Source of the DNA: a bacterium
Lineage (GTDB): Bacteria; SZUA-182; DTGQ01
NCBI GenBank assembly: GCA_023512255.1
Contig: JAILZY010000012.1
Span: 1 to 61,862 of the forward strand
DNA: 61,862 nucleotides
Direction: 5' to 3'
Below the pieces are notes generated by a model that saw nothing but the letters and a program-made list of their open reading frames with translations, did not search any database and was not told the DNA's origin. The stretch's first letter is position 1. Each line of letters starts with the position of its first letter. The position numbers were made by a program, and so were the translations under genes. Shown here in pieces: positions 35,477 through 44,315 of the stretch.

Positions 35477-37647
35477 TCAACCACAACCTCGACCGATGAT
35501 GCCTCACTAGAGCAATTATCGCTGTCCAGGACCTTGACAGCTATGGTATAGGTGCCGTCAGCCAGGGTTGCGGTATCCCAACTATAGCTCCAGTTAGTGC
35601 CAGACACCGTTGCCGACACCCAAGGGCCAGCATTGATCCTCAACCTTACCCAGGCCAGAGGCCTCGAGGAATTTGCCCATCCGCTGATGGTAACTACCCC
35701 GGCGACCGTATCACCAGATGATGGGCTGCCGATGGCCACTGTAGGAGGATTCGGACAGCTTGTCGTGCTGATCAGATCGCTGGTATGGCCGCATAGGTCT
35801 ATGGCCTTGATGCCAAAGTTACTATATCCAAGGGGATTGTCTATGGTTTGGCTACTTTGGCCTGCCGGCGTGGAGCTCAGCAAAACCTCGGCCCCGTCAA
35901 CTAGGGCATATAATAGATATCTGACCACGTCGTTATCTCCCCAGCCTTCGGAAGGATCATCGATCGATACTGTCCAGTGTAAGGCTACAGCACCGACTTC
36001 AGGCGTGGCTGTAAAACCGGTTGGGCCAGCAGGAGCACGGCTATCATCTACCGTAGCTGAGGCTTCGTTTGAGCTAGCGCTTTCATAGCGGATGTCATAG
36101 GCCTTGACCACATAATAGTAGGTGTTACAGGGCAGATTATTATCCTCATAGGTGTAGCTCTGGATAGCTCCGACATTGACGTTAGCATCGCTGAATATCA
36201 GAGTATAAGGCCCACCTGAGCTGTTGCCGCGGTAGATATGGTAGGCCACCACATCGCATTCAGGACGGTTTCCAATCCAAGTGAGGATGATCGAATGGCC
36301 ACTGCTGCCAGCGGCGTCATTGACTGTGGCCGTCAGATTTTGCGGTGCAGTCGGAGGGCTAGTATCGCTGATGGTCTGCTCAGGACTATAGGCACTTAGG
36401 CCGCCAGCGTTGACCGCAGCCACACTGACGTAGTAGGTGTTAGTAACGTAATTGGCATCTCTTAGAATCTCGCTGATATTGAGCGTGCAGCTTGTGGTGT
36501 TGCCCGGATAGGCGGTATAGAAGCGGGTGTTGGGTGCAGGAGCATAGGTAACCACATAATCGGTAACTGCACAATCAGAGGTAAGAGCCTGTCCTTTTAT
36601 GTCCTTGGTAGCCGCAGTCCAAGATACTTGAATAGTACATGGGGAAGTAGAATTTAGCCCTCTCAAGGAGGTTATGACCGGGGCCTCCGGTGCAAGGCAG
36701 CTTGATTTGATAAAGTTTCGAAGCCGAAAATCAACCAAAATCTCGCTCCGCTTATACCCATCTGAAGAGACTTGCTCATAATCACCCCGACTGGCAGTGC
36801 GGGTGATCAACTGAAGCTTGTAGCGCGGGGGAGCATGGGGTATAATCTGCATATCCTCGACATCTTCGGCCACATCCAGATAGTCTGCCTCATTCAGCTT
36901 TCTCTTTAACACGGGATGTCCTGCCCTATGATAACTACAAGATGGATCATTGATCTCATTGATCACAGCATAGGTGATCACATTGACCTCCATGACAGCT
37001 TCACCGGCAGGATGAGCAGTTGACAGCCCCTGATTCCCCGCCGCCATAGGGTTAGTATCAATGGTCAGGCTATTGCCTGAGATGGCAACAATTTTGGCAA
37101 ATTCGATATCCTGTCCCAGACCAAATTCGGCATTCCGTCCGATGCGGATGATATCATTGACCCTAAACTTGCTGCCGTCGCCAAATCCAGGAGCATTAGG
37201 GTCAAGGGTAATGGTAGTGCTGCCGATGGCGGCTGCGGCGGCCAAGGCATTCTCTTTCAGATCGGCCATAAAGATGGTAATCATGTCGGGGCTAGTTCCT
37301 CCACCCTCGGTAATGATAGGGCAGGTGTTTAAAGCCAAATTGACGGTCGCCGGATAAGTGGGCAGGTACTCGGTGGGAACCCAATTAGAGAGAGCGCCAA
37401 GAAAGTCTTGCTCCAAAACCTTATAGCCTGCATGGCGAAGTTCCCGGAGCAAGATATCCACCGAAGCTCGGCTGCCTTGAGCCATCTCGATCAGCTCATT
37501 CTCTTCCTTGAAGGCTTTCCTCTGGGAAATCATCATCCCGAAAGCCGCCGACAGGGCAATCAGCAGGACAGCCGCGGCTAGCATCAATTCCACCAGGGTA
37601 AAGCCTCTGGCATCTAAGGGAAAATTTGTCTGAACTTGCTTCAGCAT
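35464..37647 (-). CDS. PilW-type minor pilin with long C-terminal Fn3/Ig-like modules
   Basis: The first 36 residues contain the prepilin site ARGFTLVELMLAAAVLL. A PilW-like globular region runs to about residue 320 (SRGDYEQVSSDGYKRSEILVDFRLRNF). Then come three fibronectin-III-like repeats (PVITSLRGLNSTSPCTIQVSW, PPTAPQNLTATVND, PAGPTGFTATPEV) and a terminal Ig-like unit (GTYTIAVKVLDSDN). At 727 residues it is far longer than PilW (about 350); the extra modules may project from the pilus tip. A 28-bp repeat array crosses its stop. A good AGGGAGATATCTT site precedes the ATG. Confidence 0.85.
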   Translation of the reverse strand: MLKQVQTNFPLDARGFTLVELMLAAAVLLIALSAAFGMMISQRKAFKEENELIEMAQGSRASVDILLRELRHAGYKVLEQDFLGALSNWVPTEYLPTYPATVNLALNTCPIITEGGGTSPDMITIFMADLKENALAAAAAIGSTTITLDPNAPGFGDGSKFRVNDIIRIGRNAEFGLGQDIEFAKIVAISGNSLTIDTNPMAAGNQGLSTAHPAGEAVMEVNVITYAVINEINDPSCSYHRAGHPVLKRKLNEADYLDVAEDVEDMQIIPHAPPRYKLQLITRTASRGDYEQVSSDGYKRSEILVDFRLRNFIKSSCLAPEAPVITSLRGLNSTSPCTIQVSWTAATKDIKGQALTSDCAVTDYVVTYAPAPNTRFYTAYPGNTTSCTLNISEILRDANYVTNTYYVSVAAVNAGGLSAYSPEQTISDTSPPTAPQNLTATVNDAAGSSGHSIILTWIGNRPECDVVAYHIYRGNSSGGPYTLIFSDANVNVGAIQSYTYEDNNLPCNTYYYVVKAYDIRYESASSNEASATVDDSRAPAGPTGFTATPEVGAVALHWTVSIDDPSEGWGDNDVVRYLLYALVDGAEVLLSSTPAGQSSQTIDNPLGYSNFGIKAIDLCGHTSDLISTTSCPNPPTVAIGSPSSGDTVAGVVTISGWANSSRPLAWVRLRINAGPWVSATVSGTNWSYSWDTATLADGTYTIAVKVLDSDNCSSEASSVEVVVDNSP

Positions 37648-37664
37648 AAGATATCTCCCTCATA

Positions 37665-37815
37665 ATAATCATAACTCAATATCAATAATAATCATAAATC
37701 AATATCAATCATAAAATCATAATCATAGCTAGAATCATAACCATGCCTAGAATCATAACCATCATCATAGGCCGGCCGGCAATCAACCTTACATGGATAG
37801 GCTGGCAATCAACCT
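37665..37815. repeat. Low-complexity ATAATCATAA repeats between pilin genes
   Basis: The gap between the PilV- and PilW-like genes is filled by irregular reiterations of AATCATAA/ATCAATATCA and GGC(A)ATCAACCTTACA. They are stuttered rather than periodic. Confidence 0.75.
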
Positions 37816-38249
37816 TACAGGTCTGCAATCATGGTTCTCATAGACACGGTTTTGATTTTCCTAAAATCAAAATCCCTCCACCAGACAATCACCCAAACCG
37901 TTTTGGTCCGAGGCACAGGCCCTTCGCTAACACTAACATAGCGGTTGAAAATCCCCCCAGCCAATCCCTTCTCGTTCAGGTTAGTTTCTATACAATTGAC
38001 TACTGCGCCGTAGCCTAGGGATTTTAACTCTTCTATTTTCGCCTGGCAAAGATTTGTGGCTACGCTCATTTTCCTGGCTGTGGCTCTGTTTCTGGCAATG
38101 CTGATGATGACACTTTCCGTCCCCAAAAGGGAAATAGCCAGCATGGCCAGGGCAATCATCAGCTCGATCAGGGTAAAACCTCTTTCTGCCAGACCCTGAT
38201 TTCTAATAACCCTCGACCGGATCTTTTTTGTTCTTGGACCAAAGAGCAT
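37815..38249 (-). CDS. PilV-type minor pilin
   Basis: The 144-residue protein has a prepilin leader ending before GFTLIELMIALAMLAIS, with the +5 Glu present, then a GTESVI segment typical of PilV/pilin-like proteins and a C-terminal region with CQAKIEELKSLGYG. It is first gene of the minor pilin set, with PilW- and PilX-like genes following on the same strand. No prepilin peptidase or assembly ATPase is in this window. Confidence 0.82.
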   Translation of the reverse strand: MLFGPRTKKIRSRVIRNQGLAERGFTLIELMIALAMLAISLLGTESVIISIARNRATARKMSVATNLCQAKIEELKSLGYGAVVNCIETNLNEKGLAGGIFNRYVSVSEGPVPRTKTVWVIVWWRDFDFRKIKTVSMRTMIADL

Positions 38250-38836
38250 GATCGTTATCGCCCCCTTATAAATTCGATTTTTAGGTTATCTCCTCACCAC
38301 TTTTGAGGAGCAGCATAACTCATTCCTCACCTTGGCTATTTAGAGTATTGACTTAATTATCTAAGGTATTGTGAACCTAACAGTCTCTGCTAAGGGCCTA
38401 ATAACACTGCCGTGAGCTGTCTTTTTTAATTTTTTACCCGTTCGCGGCCTGGGATTGCGCCGAAAAAAAAGTAACCCCTGATTTCAAAATTGTCTTTCAT
38501 CTAATTACTATTTTGCAATTTAATTACCATTTGGTAATCTATCAAATAATCTGCGGCTAGCACCTCATAGTTGAGTCTCTCGCTATTAGGATAAAGGGTT
38601 GAGGCATCTGACCTAATTTGAACGGACATAGTAATACACGGGCAACCTAGTACTACAACGATACTTACGAAACATCTTTTCTGCTGAAGCAGGAATATGA
38701 GGATGACACATGGATTTCCCCTCTTCCCCGAGAGGGACGAAATTTGGTATAAGGAACAGTGTATGCTTATCTTCAGGCTTTCTTTTAAGTAGAGCCTGTC
38801 TCTTGATTTTGGATTTAGATATAGATGAGAGTCAAT
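38250..38836. other. Gene-free divergent spacer
   Basis: No gene was recognised. This region probably holds the promoters for the pilin set (minus strand) and the lipoprotein gene (plus strand). It was checked for a cyclic-di-GMP riboswitch and none was seen. Confidence 0.4.
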
Positions 38837-38908
38837 ATGAAGGGCTTAAAAATAGATTTGACATTCATTCTATTCTTAAATATCTTTGCTCTTATCCTAC
38901 AATAGATG
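38837..38908 (+). pseudogene. Duplicated leader fragment of the downstream lipoprotein
   Basis: Bases 38840-38899 match 38972-39031 (57 of 60). Read from ATG 38837, the frame gives MKGLKIDLTFILFLNIFALI and then stops after Leu-Gln. It lacks the lipobox cysteine reached in the downstream gene. It is a partial copy of the signal peptide, offset 132 bases upstream. Confidence 0.75.
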
Positions 38909-38953
38909 AGATTAGCGATCCCATTTTCCCAATAACCAAAAAGGAGGAACGGT

Positions 38954-41341
38954 ATGAAGGGTTTCAATATTAAGGGCTTAAAAATAGCTTTGACACTCAC
39001 TCTATTCTTAAATATCTTTGCTCTTATCCTAACTGGATGCGGCACAAGTGATGATAAAAATAACCATGCTACCCCAACCACTACCATAATTAGCGGCGTG
39101 GCTTCAAAAGGTCTGATCAAGGGAGGCAAGGTTACTGCCTACGCCCTAAATGCGGACGGCAGCCAAGGAGCTCAGATTGGCACAGCCATAACGGATCCAA
39201 ATGGAGCCTACTCCATAAACCTTGGATCGTACACCGGCAGCGTACTGCTTGAAATAAATGGTGGCACCTATATTGATGAGGCTACCGGTAATCCCAATAT
39301 ACCTGCTCCTTCCTTGAGGGCAGCTTTGACTAATGCCCAAGGGAGGATTTCGGCAGCCATCACTCCCTTGACCGAGATCGCTGTCCAGTGTGCAGGCACT
39401 GCCCTGACCAAAGATAAGATCGAAGGTGCTAATTACCTAGTGGGAGCAGCCCTCGGAGTTGGGGATATCATTCACACCCTGCCCCATGATGCCACCAGGA
39501 CACCAGGCTCTAGCGTCAGCCAAGGCGGCATTCGTTATGGCCTCATTCTGGCCGCCCTATCTCAGATGGCCAATGATAATGGAGCAAGCATAGAAAATAT
39601 CATTAATAATCTTAAGGATGATCTTACCCGAGACTACAGCCTTAATTTGCAGGGCGCACCCCTTTCGAATGCTCTTAGCAATTTTGTAACATCTAACAGT
39701 AATAATAAAACCGGTATCAATGCCGTGCCGGAAATAATCAGTGCGGCTATTCAGAATGCTATCCAAAACCCGATCATTCCACCTACCTTGGAACCGACCC
39801 CGGCCGCGAAAGCCAAAAAGCTAGTGGCTGATCTGCGCAATACAGTCCGCTCAATTTACAATTCCCAGAATCAGGAAGTGCAAGGTGTGATAAAAACACC
39901 CTTTGTCAATCTAGCCCAGGAGCTTGAGACCAAGATAAAGCAGCAACTTTCACTCGATACCCAAAGGATAGGCTGGATTATCAATTCCTCAGCCCAGGCA
40001 GCCATGGAGATAGCTGAGAAAATGGATAGTCTTGACAGCATCCAGCAGAGAATACGAGGACTGAATATTCCTAACATTCCTAATATTCCTGATTCCTTGG
40101 ATTCCACCTACACCTATTATTCTCAAGACAATACCCTGAAGCTAGAGATAACCTTAACTGAGGCAAACCCTGCAGCCGGAAGCTATTCGGCAAGCTTTAC
40201 CGTTAATAACGTAAGCCAAGATCCGAATGTGCTCCTCGATACAGGCTCTCTTACCCTGACCCTCAACGGGTCCGGGCAGGTTGTCTCTGGCACACTCACG
40301 GCCAGCATGGCTATCTCACAACAAAACGAGACTGGCTCAACAACTGGAACCGTAACCGCCAATTTGCATTATACCGGAACCTACCAAAACAACCTTCTGG
40401 CCAAGGTGATTCTGACCGGCTCTATCACCGCACCCGGCGATCTCTCTTTTGACTTTAGCCAAGAGGGGAGAAAGCTTGAGGTAACTTTTGCCCCAACTCC
40501 TCCGGGCAAATACATCCTTGTGCCGTCAGAAGAAGAGTTTTCAGAAGAAGAGTTTAATGAATCAGAAGAAGATCTTATTGAAGAAGAGTTTGCTGAAGAA
40601 GAGCTTACTGAAGAGGAGCTTCCCCCTGAGCTGGAAGGCTATATTCCGACAACCCTTCCTGAGATGATTACCACATCAGTCTATCCCACCAGGATTTTCT
40701 TCTCAGGCAGGGCCAAAACCGCTACTGCCCAGATGGATGGCAACGTCGACATTGCCGATATTACCTGGTACGATGCTAACTCAACCGACTGCTCATGCTC
40801 GGTCTCAGCCCTCGTATCTCAACAGGTTATGTTTGAGGGATCTTTCAAGGAGCTAAAGGGCGGATCAGCCTCTGGGGCTAAATTTTCAGGAAAAATCAGC
40901 GGCCAGTGGCTCAATGCCGAAGACTTTAACTTCTGCCTGCCGCAAGATCCCAACAATTATCCCAAATGGACCGCCTCCTTTGATGGCAAGATAGAGATTC
41001 CCGCACAGCCTACTCTAGCCGCCTATCTAACCGTAAGCCAGACCGGATATCAACTCTATACCCTGAATGTTTCCTACCGCAAGAGCTGTTCTGATGGAAC
41101 GGTTGTCTACCTTGAGGGTTCTGGCAGTTTGAACGCTCAAACCAAGCAATTGACAGCTACACTCACCAATCAGGATGGGATGGCGGTAAACATCTCCTAC
41201 GATGACACCAAGCCGAAGAACGAAAAGCTTACAGGCTCGATTACTGCCCCAGGCGAAGCAAAAATGGCCGATATTTACCTGAGCAGCGGCCTGCCGATGG
41301 TCAAATACACCGCGGATAATTACATCGAGTCGGTCTTTTGA
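38954..41341 (+). CDS. Large lipoprotein with carboxypeptidase-regulatory-like and acidic-repeat regions
   Basis: The 795-residue protein has a lipoprotein signal with lipobox LTGC (Cys at about residue 28), placing it in an outer or inner membrane. Residues about 45-120 (ISGVASKGLIKGGKVTAYAL, then DPNGAYSINLGSYTG) resemble carboxypeptidase-regulatory-like or Ig domains. The rest is beta-rich. Between about residues 525 and 558 a run of Glu-rich 5-residue units ((S/A/T/I)EEE(F/L)) is encoded by 15-bp repeats. A strong AAGGAGGAACGGT ribosome site precedes the ATG. The next gene starts at or very near its stop, so the two are coupled. Confidence 0.82.
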   Translation: MKGFNIKGLKIALTLTLFLNIFALILTGCGTSDDKNNHATPTTTIISGVASKGLIKGGKVTAYALNADGSQGAQIGTAITDPNGAYSINLGSYTGSVLLEINGGTYIDEATGNPNIPAPSLRAALTNAQGRISAAITPLTEIAVQCAGTALTKDKIEGANYLVGAALGVGDIIHTLPHDATRTPGSSVSQGGIRYGLILAALSQMANDNGASIENIINNLKDDLTRDYSLNLQGAPLSNALSNFVTSNSNNKTGINAVPEIISAAIQNAIQNPIIPPTLEPTPAAKAKKLVADLRNTVRSIYNSQNQEVQGVIKTPFVNLAQELETKIKQQLSLDTQRIGWIINSSAQAAMEIAEKMDSLDSIQQRIRGLNIPNIPNIPDSLDSTYTYYSQDNTLKLEITLTEANPAAGSYSASFTVNNVSQDPNVLLDTGSLTLTLNGSGQVVSGTLTASMAISQQNETGSTTGTVTANLHYTGTYQNNLLAKVILTGSITAPGDLSFDFSQEGRKLEVTFAPTPPGKYILVPSEEEFSEEEFNESEEDLIEEEFAEEELTEEELPPELEGYIPTTLPEMITTSVYPTRIFFSGRAKTATAQMDGNVDIADITWYDANSTDCSCSVSALVSQQVMFEGSFKELKGGSASGAKFSGKISGQWLNAEDFNFCLPQDPNNYPKWTASFDGKIEIPAQPTLAAYLTVSQTGYQLYTLNVSYRKSCSDGTVVYLEGSGSLNAQTKQLTATLTNQDGMAVNISYDDTKPKNEKLTGSITAPGEAKMADIYLSSGLPMVKYTADNYIESVF
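40526..40621 (+). repeat. 15-bp codon repeats encoding EEE units
   Basis: Units such as TCAGAAGAAGAGTTT recur about six times and encode five-residue Glu-rich repeats within the lipoprotein. Two adjacent units (40526-40555) are identical. Confidence 0.85.
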
Positions 41342-41361
41342 TCACCTCAATCGCTAGCAAG

Positions 41362-42546
41362 ATGAGGGCTGCCCTTTGGGCGGCCCTCATTTCTTTTGGT
41401 TATCTATCCTGCTTCATCCTCCTGCCATCTGCTGGCTGGGCTCAGCAAAATCCCTCTCTGGGGTTTAATCCGGCTCACTTGGCCAACGGGGGCCAAAGGC
41501 GTGGCCAAGGCTGTGGCATGTTCCTTGAAGCCAGGGCAAGCGGTGCAGAGAATAGCCTGGTTCTCTATCCTTTGCTTCTTAAAACCGGGCCATTTAATCC
41601 TGGCCGGCAAAACTCACTCGATGCAGCCTGGAAGAGCGACTGCGGCCTTATTCTGCCGCGGCATGGCTTAAGATTTGCCACCTCATATCGGGGCGAGTTA
41701 CACATGAGAGCCAACCGCGACAGCCTTGACATCCTGTGGCTGATAGGTCAAAAAAGGGATCTGCCCACAGGGAGAGTGTTTAAGGTGGACCTTAAGTCGC
41801 GAGGATTTTCCGCCTTCGGGGTTGAAGTATCAAAGGGGATAGGATTTGGCAGCCTCATACCAGGATTGTGCGCCGGGCTCACGGCCCGCTACCTTCAGGG
41901 TGAGATGATCCAGGAGGGGAAAATCAGCGGGCAGCTAATCCCTACTGGCAAAAAGAGCTACCGCTTCGATCTGTTCACAGACTACGTTTATGACCAAAAT
42001 CTCCTCTATGAGCGTCAAGAGACAATTCCTGGCTCAGGTGCAGGCTACAGCTTCGACCTTGGCTTAGGCTACAGCAGCCCAAGCAAGCGTCTCCGAGGAG
42101 AGATTCTCTTCAGGGATCTCGGGGGAAGGATATTCTGGAAGGATACACCCTATACAACCGCTTGGGCCACCTCAAAAACCAAAGAATATGATAGCCAGGG
42201 ATATCAGATCTACCGCCCGACCATTCAAGGCTATGAGGGTTATAAAAACTTTAACCAGAAAATCCCGCTCAAAACCGATCTTCTGCTCTCCTGTCAGCTC
42301 GGGCCTTTTACCCTGATCCCTTCGGCCAGCCTAATCGAAGCCGCTGAAAAGCCTATCCTCTGGCTCGATCTAAACTACCAGATAGGTAAAAATTATACCC
42401 TCTATACCGGATACAACCTCAACTATCAGGCATTCTTTCTCGGAGCAGCCTGCGGCAGCCGGCTTTCTCTGGCCATCTCGATGAGCGACATTGATCTTTC
42501 CGCCACCAGGCTAATCGGGCTTTCACTTTTGCTCCGCTACCCTTGA
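41362..42546 (+). CDS. Predicted outer-membrane barrel partner of the lipoprotein
   Basis: The protein (394 residues from ATG 41362; a TTG at 41338, inside the previous gene's last codon and stop, would add eight) has a signal peptide ending SAGWAQQ. Many alternating hydrophobic/hydrophilic strands follow (LDLNYQIGKNYTLYTGYNLN, YSFDLGLGYSS, GLSLLLRY), with a C-terminal Tyr-Pro end. It looks like an outer-membrane beta-barrel. It follows the large lipoprotein with no gap, so the two probably form one envelope complex. No family was recognised. Confidence 0.7.
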   Translation: MRAALWAALISFGYLSCFILLPSAGWAQQNPSLGFNPAHLANGGQRRGQGCGMFLEARASGAENSLVLYPLLLKTGPFNPGRQNSLDAAWKSDCGLILPRHGLRFATSYRGELHMRANRDSLDILWLIGQKRDLPTGRVFKVDLKSRGFSAFGVEVSKGIGFGSLIPGLCAGLTARYLQGEMIQEGKISGQLIPTGKKSYRFDLFTDYVYDQNLLYERQETIPGSGAGYSFDLGLGYSSPSKRLRGEILFRDLGGRIFWKDTPYTTAWATSKTKEYDSQGYQIYRPTIQGYEGYKNFNQKIPLKTDLLLSCQLGPFTLIPSASLIEAAEKPILWLDLNYQIGKNYTLYTGYNLNYQAFFLGAACGSRLSLAISMSDIDLSATRLIGLSLLLRYP

Positions 42547-42599
42547 AAGAAATACGCTCATAGAAATACATTTTGATTGTATGAATTATTCAATCCACA

Positions 42600-43205
42600 T
42601 TATTCGATAAGATCCTCTTCTTCCTGCTTGCAAAGGGCCTCTGCTTCCTGCTCGCACTGAGCGATGATCTCATCAAGGTCTTCGTCAGTAAGATCAAACG
42701 GATCAGGCGCGATGATCGCCCCTTCGGAATCGGTTTTCACCTTGCTTATGCCTGGGCACTGCTCCTCCAGCATCCTGATGGTGGCTGCCTGTTGATTGAC
42801 CTTCATCAGCAGATAGCGGTTCTTGGCTTCAAGATCATACCGCTCCAGGGCTTGCTGAATAGTAATTATCAGTTCTATGCTGTTCCAGGGTTTGGTTAGA
42901 AATCGGAAAATTTCTCCCTCGTTGATGGCTTTGATGGCAGACTCAAGGCTTGCCTGTCCGGTAAGCATTACCCTGATAGTCGAGGGGAACCTCTCCCTGA
43001 CCATTTTCAAAAATTCATTGCCATGAATGCCCGGCATCCGCTCATCGGAAATAACCAAGTGGATTTTATGTCTCTTCATCACCTCAAGGCCGTCAATAGC
43101 ATTAGGAGCAGTAAAAATAGTATATTTTTCTTCAGCCAAAGCGCGTCTTAGGGATTTAAGAACCATCGGATCATCATCAACCAGTAAGATATTATAGTTT
43201 CTCAA
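42600..43205 (-). CDS. Stand-alone response regulator with coiled-coil tail
   Basis: The 201-residue protein has one receiver domain (VDDDPMVLKSL, acceptor Asp in VISDERMPG, FLTKPW with the conserved Lys), then a short helix (LEAKNRYLLMKVNQQAATIR) and an acidic tail (LTDEDLDEIIAQCEQE). It lacks an output domain. It starts at TTG; a paralogue at 46882 starts with ATG at the same place. The gene begins 2 bases after the preceding REC-PAS gene. The conserved helix and tail in both copies suggest binding to a shared partner. Confidence 0.85.
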   Translation of the reverse strand: MRNYNILLVDDDPMVLKSLRRALAEEKYTIFTAPNAIDGLEVMKRHKIHLVISDERMPGIHGNEFLKMVRERFPSTIRVMLTGQASLESAIKAINEGEIFRFLTKPWNSIELIITIQQALERYDLEAKNRYLLMKVNQQAATIRMLEEQCPGISKVKTDSEGAIIAPDPFDLTDEDLDEIIAQCEQEAEALCKQEEEDLIE

Positions 43206-43207
43206 TT

Positions 43208-44074
43208 TTACGCATCCCCTTCAGGAAATAACACCAGAATAACTCCATCGGAAGGCTCTATAGTTGAAAATCTAATCGCTACCACTCGGCCGGTAAAATT
43301 ATGGAAAAGACTTCCTCTGCACTCCTGCTGTCTTATCCCCACCTCTCGAACATCTTGAATTATCCGCATGATCGGCTTTGGCAAAATATCTTTATCTCTC
43401 CTATTGATCAGATTAGATCCCAGCAGCCGCTGAGCCTGATCATTGGCTACGGTGATAATCCTCTGGCTGTTTAAGGCAATCACCGGAATAGGTAGGCTAT
43501 CAATGATCCGCTGAGAGAGAGATAGGATCCGGTTTTGAGCCAGCAGGTCAGCGGTACGGTTAATCACCATCTGCTCTAGCTCTTCAGTCAATTCACGCAG
43601 CTCGCGATTTTGTTTGCGCACTATCTCGGTCAGCCGCCGGTTCTCTTCAACCAGGCGATAGCGGTCGATAGCACTGCTGACCATAGCCTTTAGGTGATCG
43701 TCATTCCACGGTTTGGGGATAAATTTGTAGATCTCCCCCTCGTTAATAGCCGCGACCATGGATTTGGGGTCAGCAAACCCAGACAGAATTATTCTCACAA
43801 TCTGAGGGTACCGCTGGCGAACCTCCTTGAGAAAAGAAACCCCATCCATGCCCGGCATCCGGTAGTCGGCAATCACCAGATGAACGGGTTCTTGCTCAAG
43901 AATAGCCAATCCCTCCTGGGCATTTTCTGCTAAATGCAGCCGATAGTTCTCTTCCATGAAAAGCCGCTGTAAGGATCGAAGTACATTCAGCTCATCATCA
44001 ACCAACAAAATAGAAGGGGGCGAATCAGGCTGCTGCTGGCCGCAGGCTATGATATCAGCATCCATAATGGCCAT
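43208..44074 (-). CDS. REC-PAS regulator
   Basis: The 288-residue protein has a receiver domain (VDDELNVLRSL, Asp in VIADYRMPGMDG, FIPKPWNDDHL), a coiled coil (RRLTEIVRKQNRELRELTEELEQ) and a PAS-like domain (PIPVIALNSQRIITVAND). No kinase or HD domain follows. It lies upstream of, and only 2 bases from, the stand-alone REC gene, so the pair is likely co-transcribed. The set is divergent from the HD-GYP/kinase/REC genes. It probably relays a signal to a partner rather than to DNA. Confidence 0.85.
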   Translation of the reverse strand: MAIMDADIIACGQQQPDSPPSILLVDDELNVLRSLQRLFMEENYRLHLAENAQEGLAILEQEPVHLVIADYRMPGMDGVSFLKEVRQRYPQIVRIILSGFADPKSMVAAINEGEIYKFIPKPWNDDHLKAMVSSAIDRYRLVEENRRLTEIVRKQNRELRELTEELEQMVINRTADLLAQNRILSLSQRIIDSLPIPVIALNSQRIITVANDQAQRLLGSNLINRRDKDILPKPIMRIIQDVREVGIRQQECRGSLFHNFTGRVVAIRFSTIEPSDGVILVLFPEGDA

Positions 44075-44315
44075 AATTACAAAACTCTCCGCTTGAAATA
44101 AAAGATAACTTATTTTCTAATTCGGTAAAACCTCTTGCTCTCTTCAAGAGGGGAATAATGCTATCTTTTGACAACCCACGAAGAAGGGATAAATTTAGCC
44201 GATTAAATCGGTATAGAGAATAAGATCCATAGTAAAGATAATAAAAAAGATAAATCGAATAATTAGCTCATCTTTTTCAAAGAGATTTCTTATTCTTAAG
44301 GAGACTTTCCCGCTG

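Noticed and set aside
35270-35551. 93-codon plus-strand frame with recurring FQPLAYGLL
   Set aside because: The peptide repeat simply translates the three 28-bp DNA repeats; the frame crosses a pilin gene end and has no coding support.
38401-38480. Possible c-di-GMP riboswitch upstream of the pilins
   Set aside because: The GC-rich stretch lacks the conserved GEMM GGCAAA-type and tetraloop-receptor elements on both strands.
38710-38973. 87-codon plus-strand frame
   Set aside because: It runs through the duplicated leader in a different frame and overlaps the real lipoprotein start; no ribosome site.
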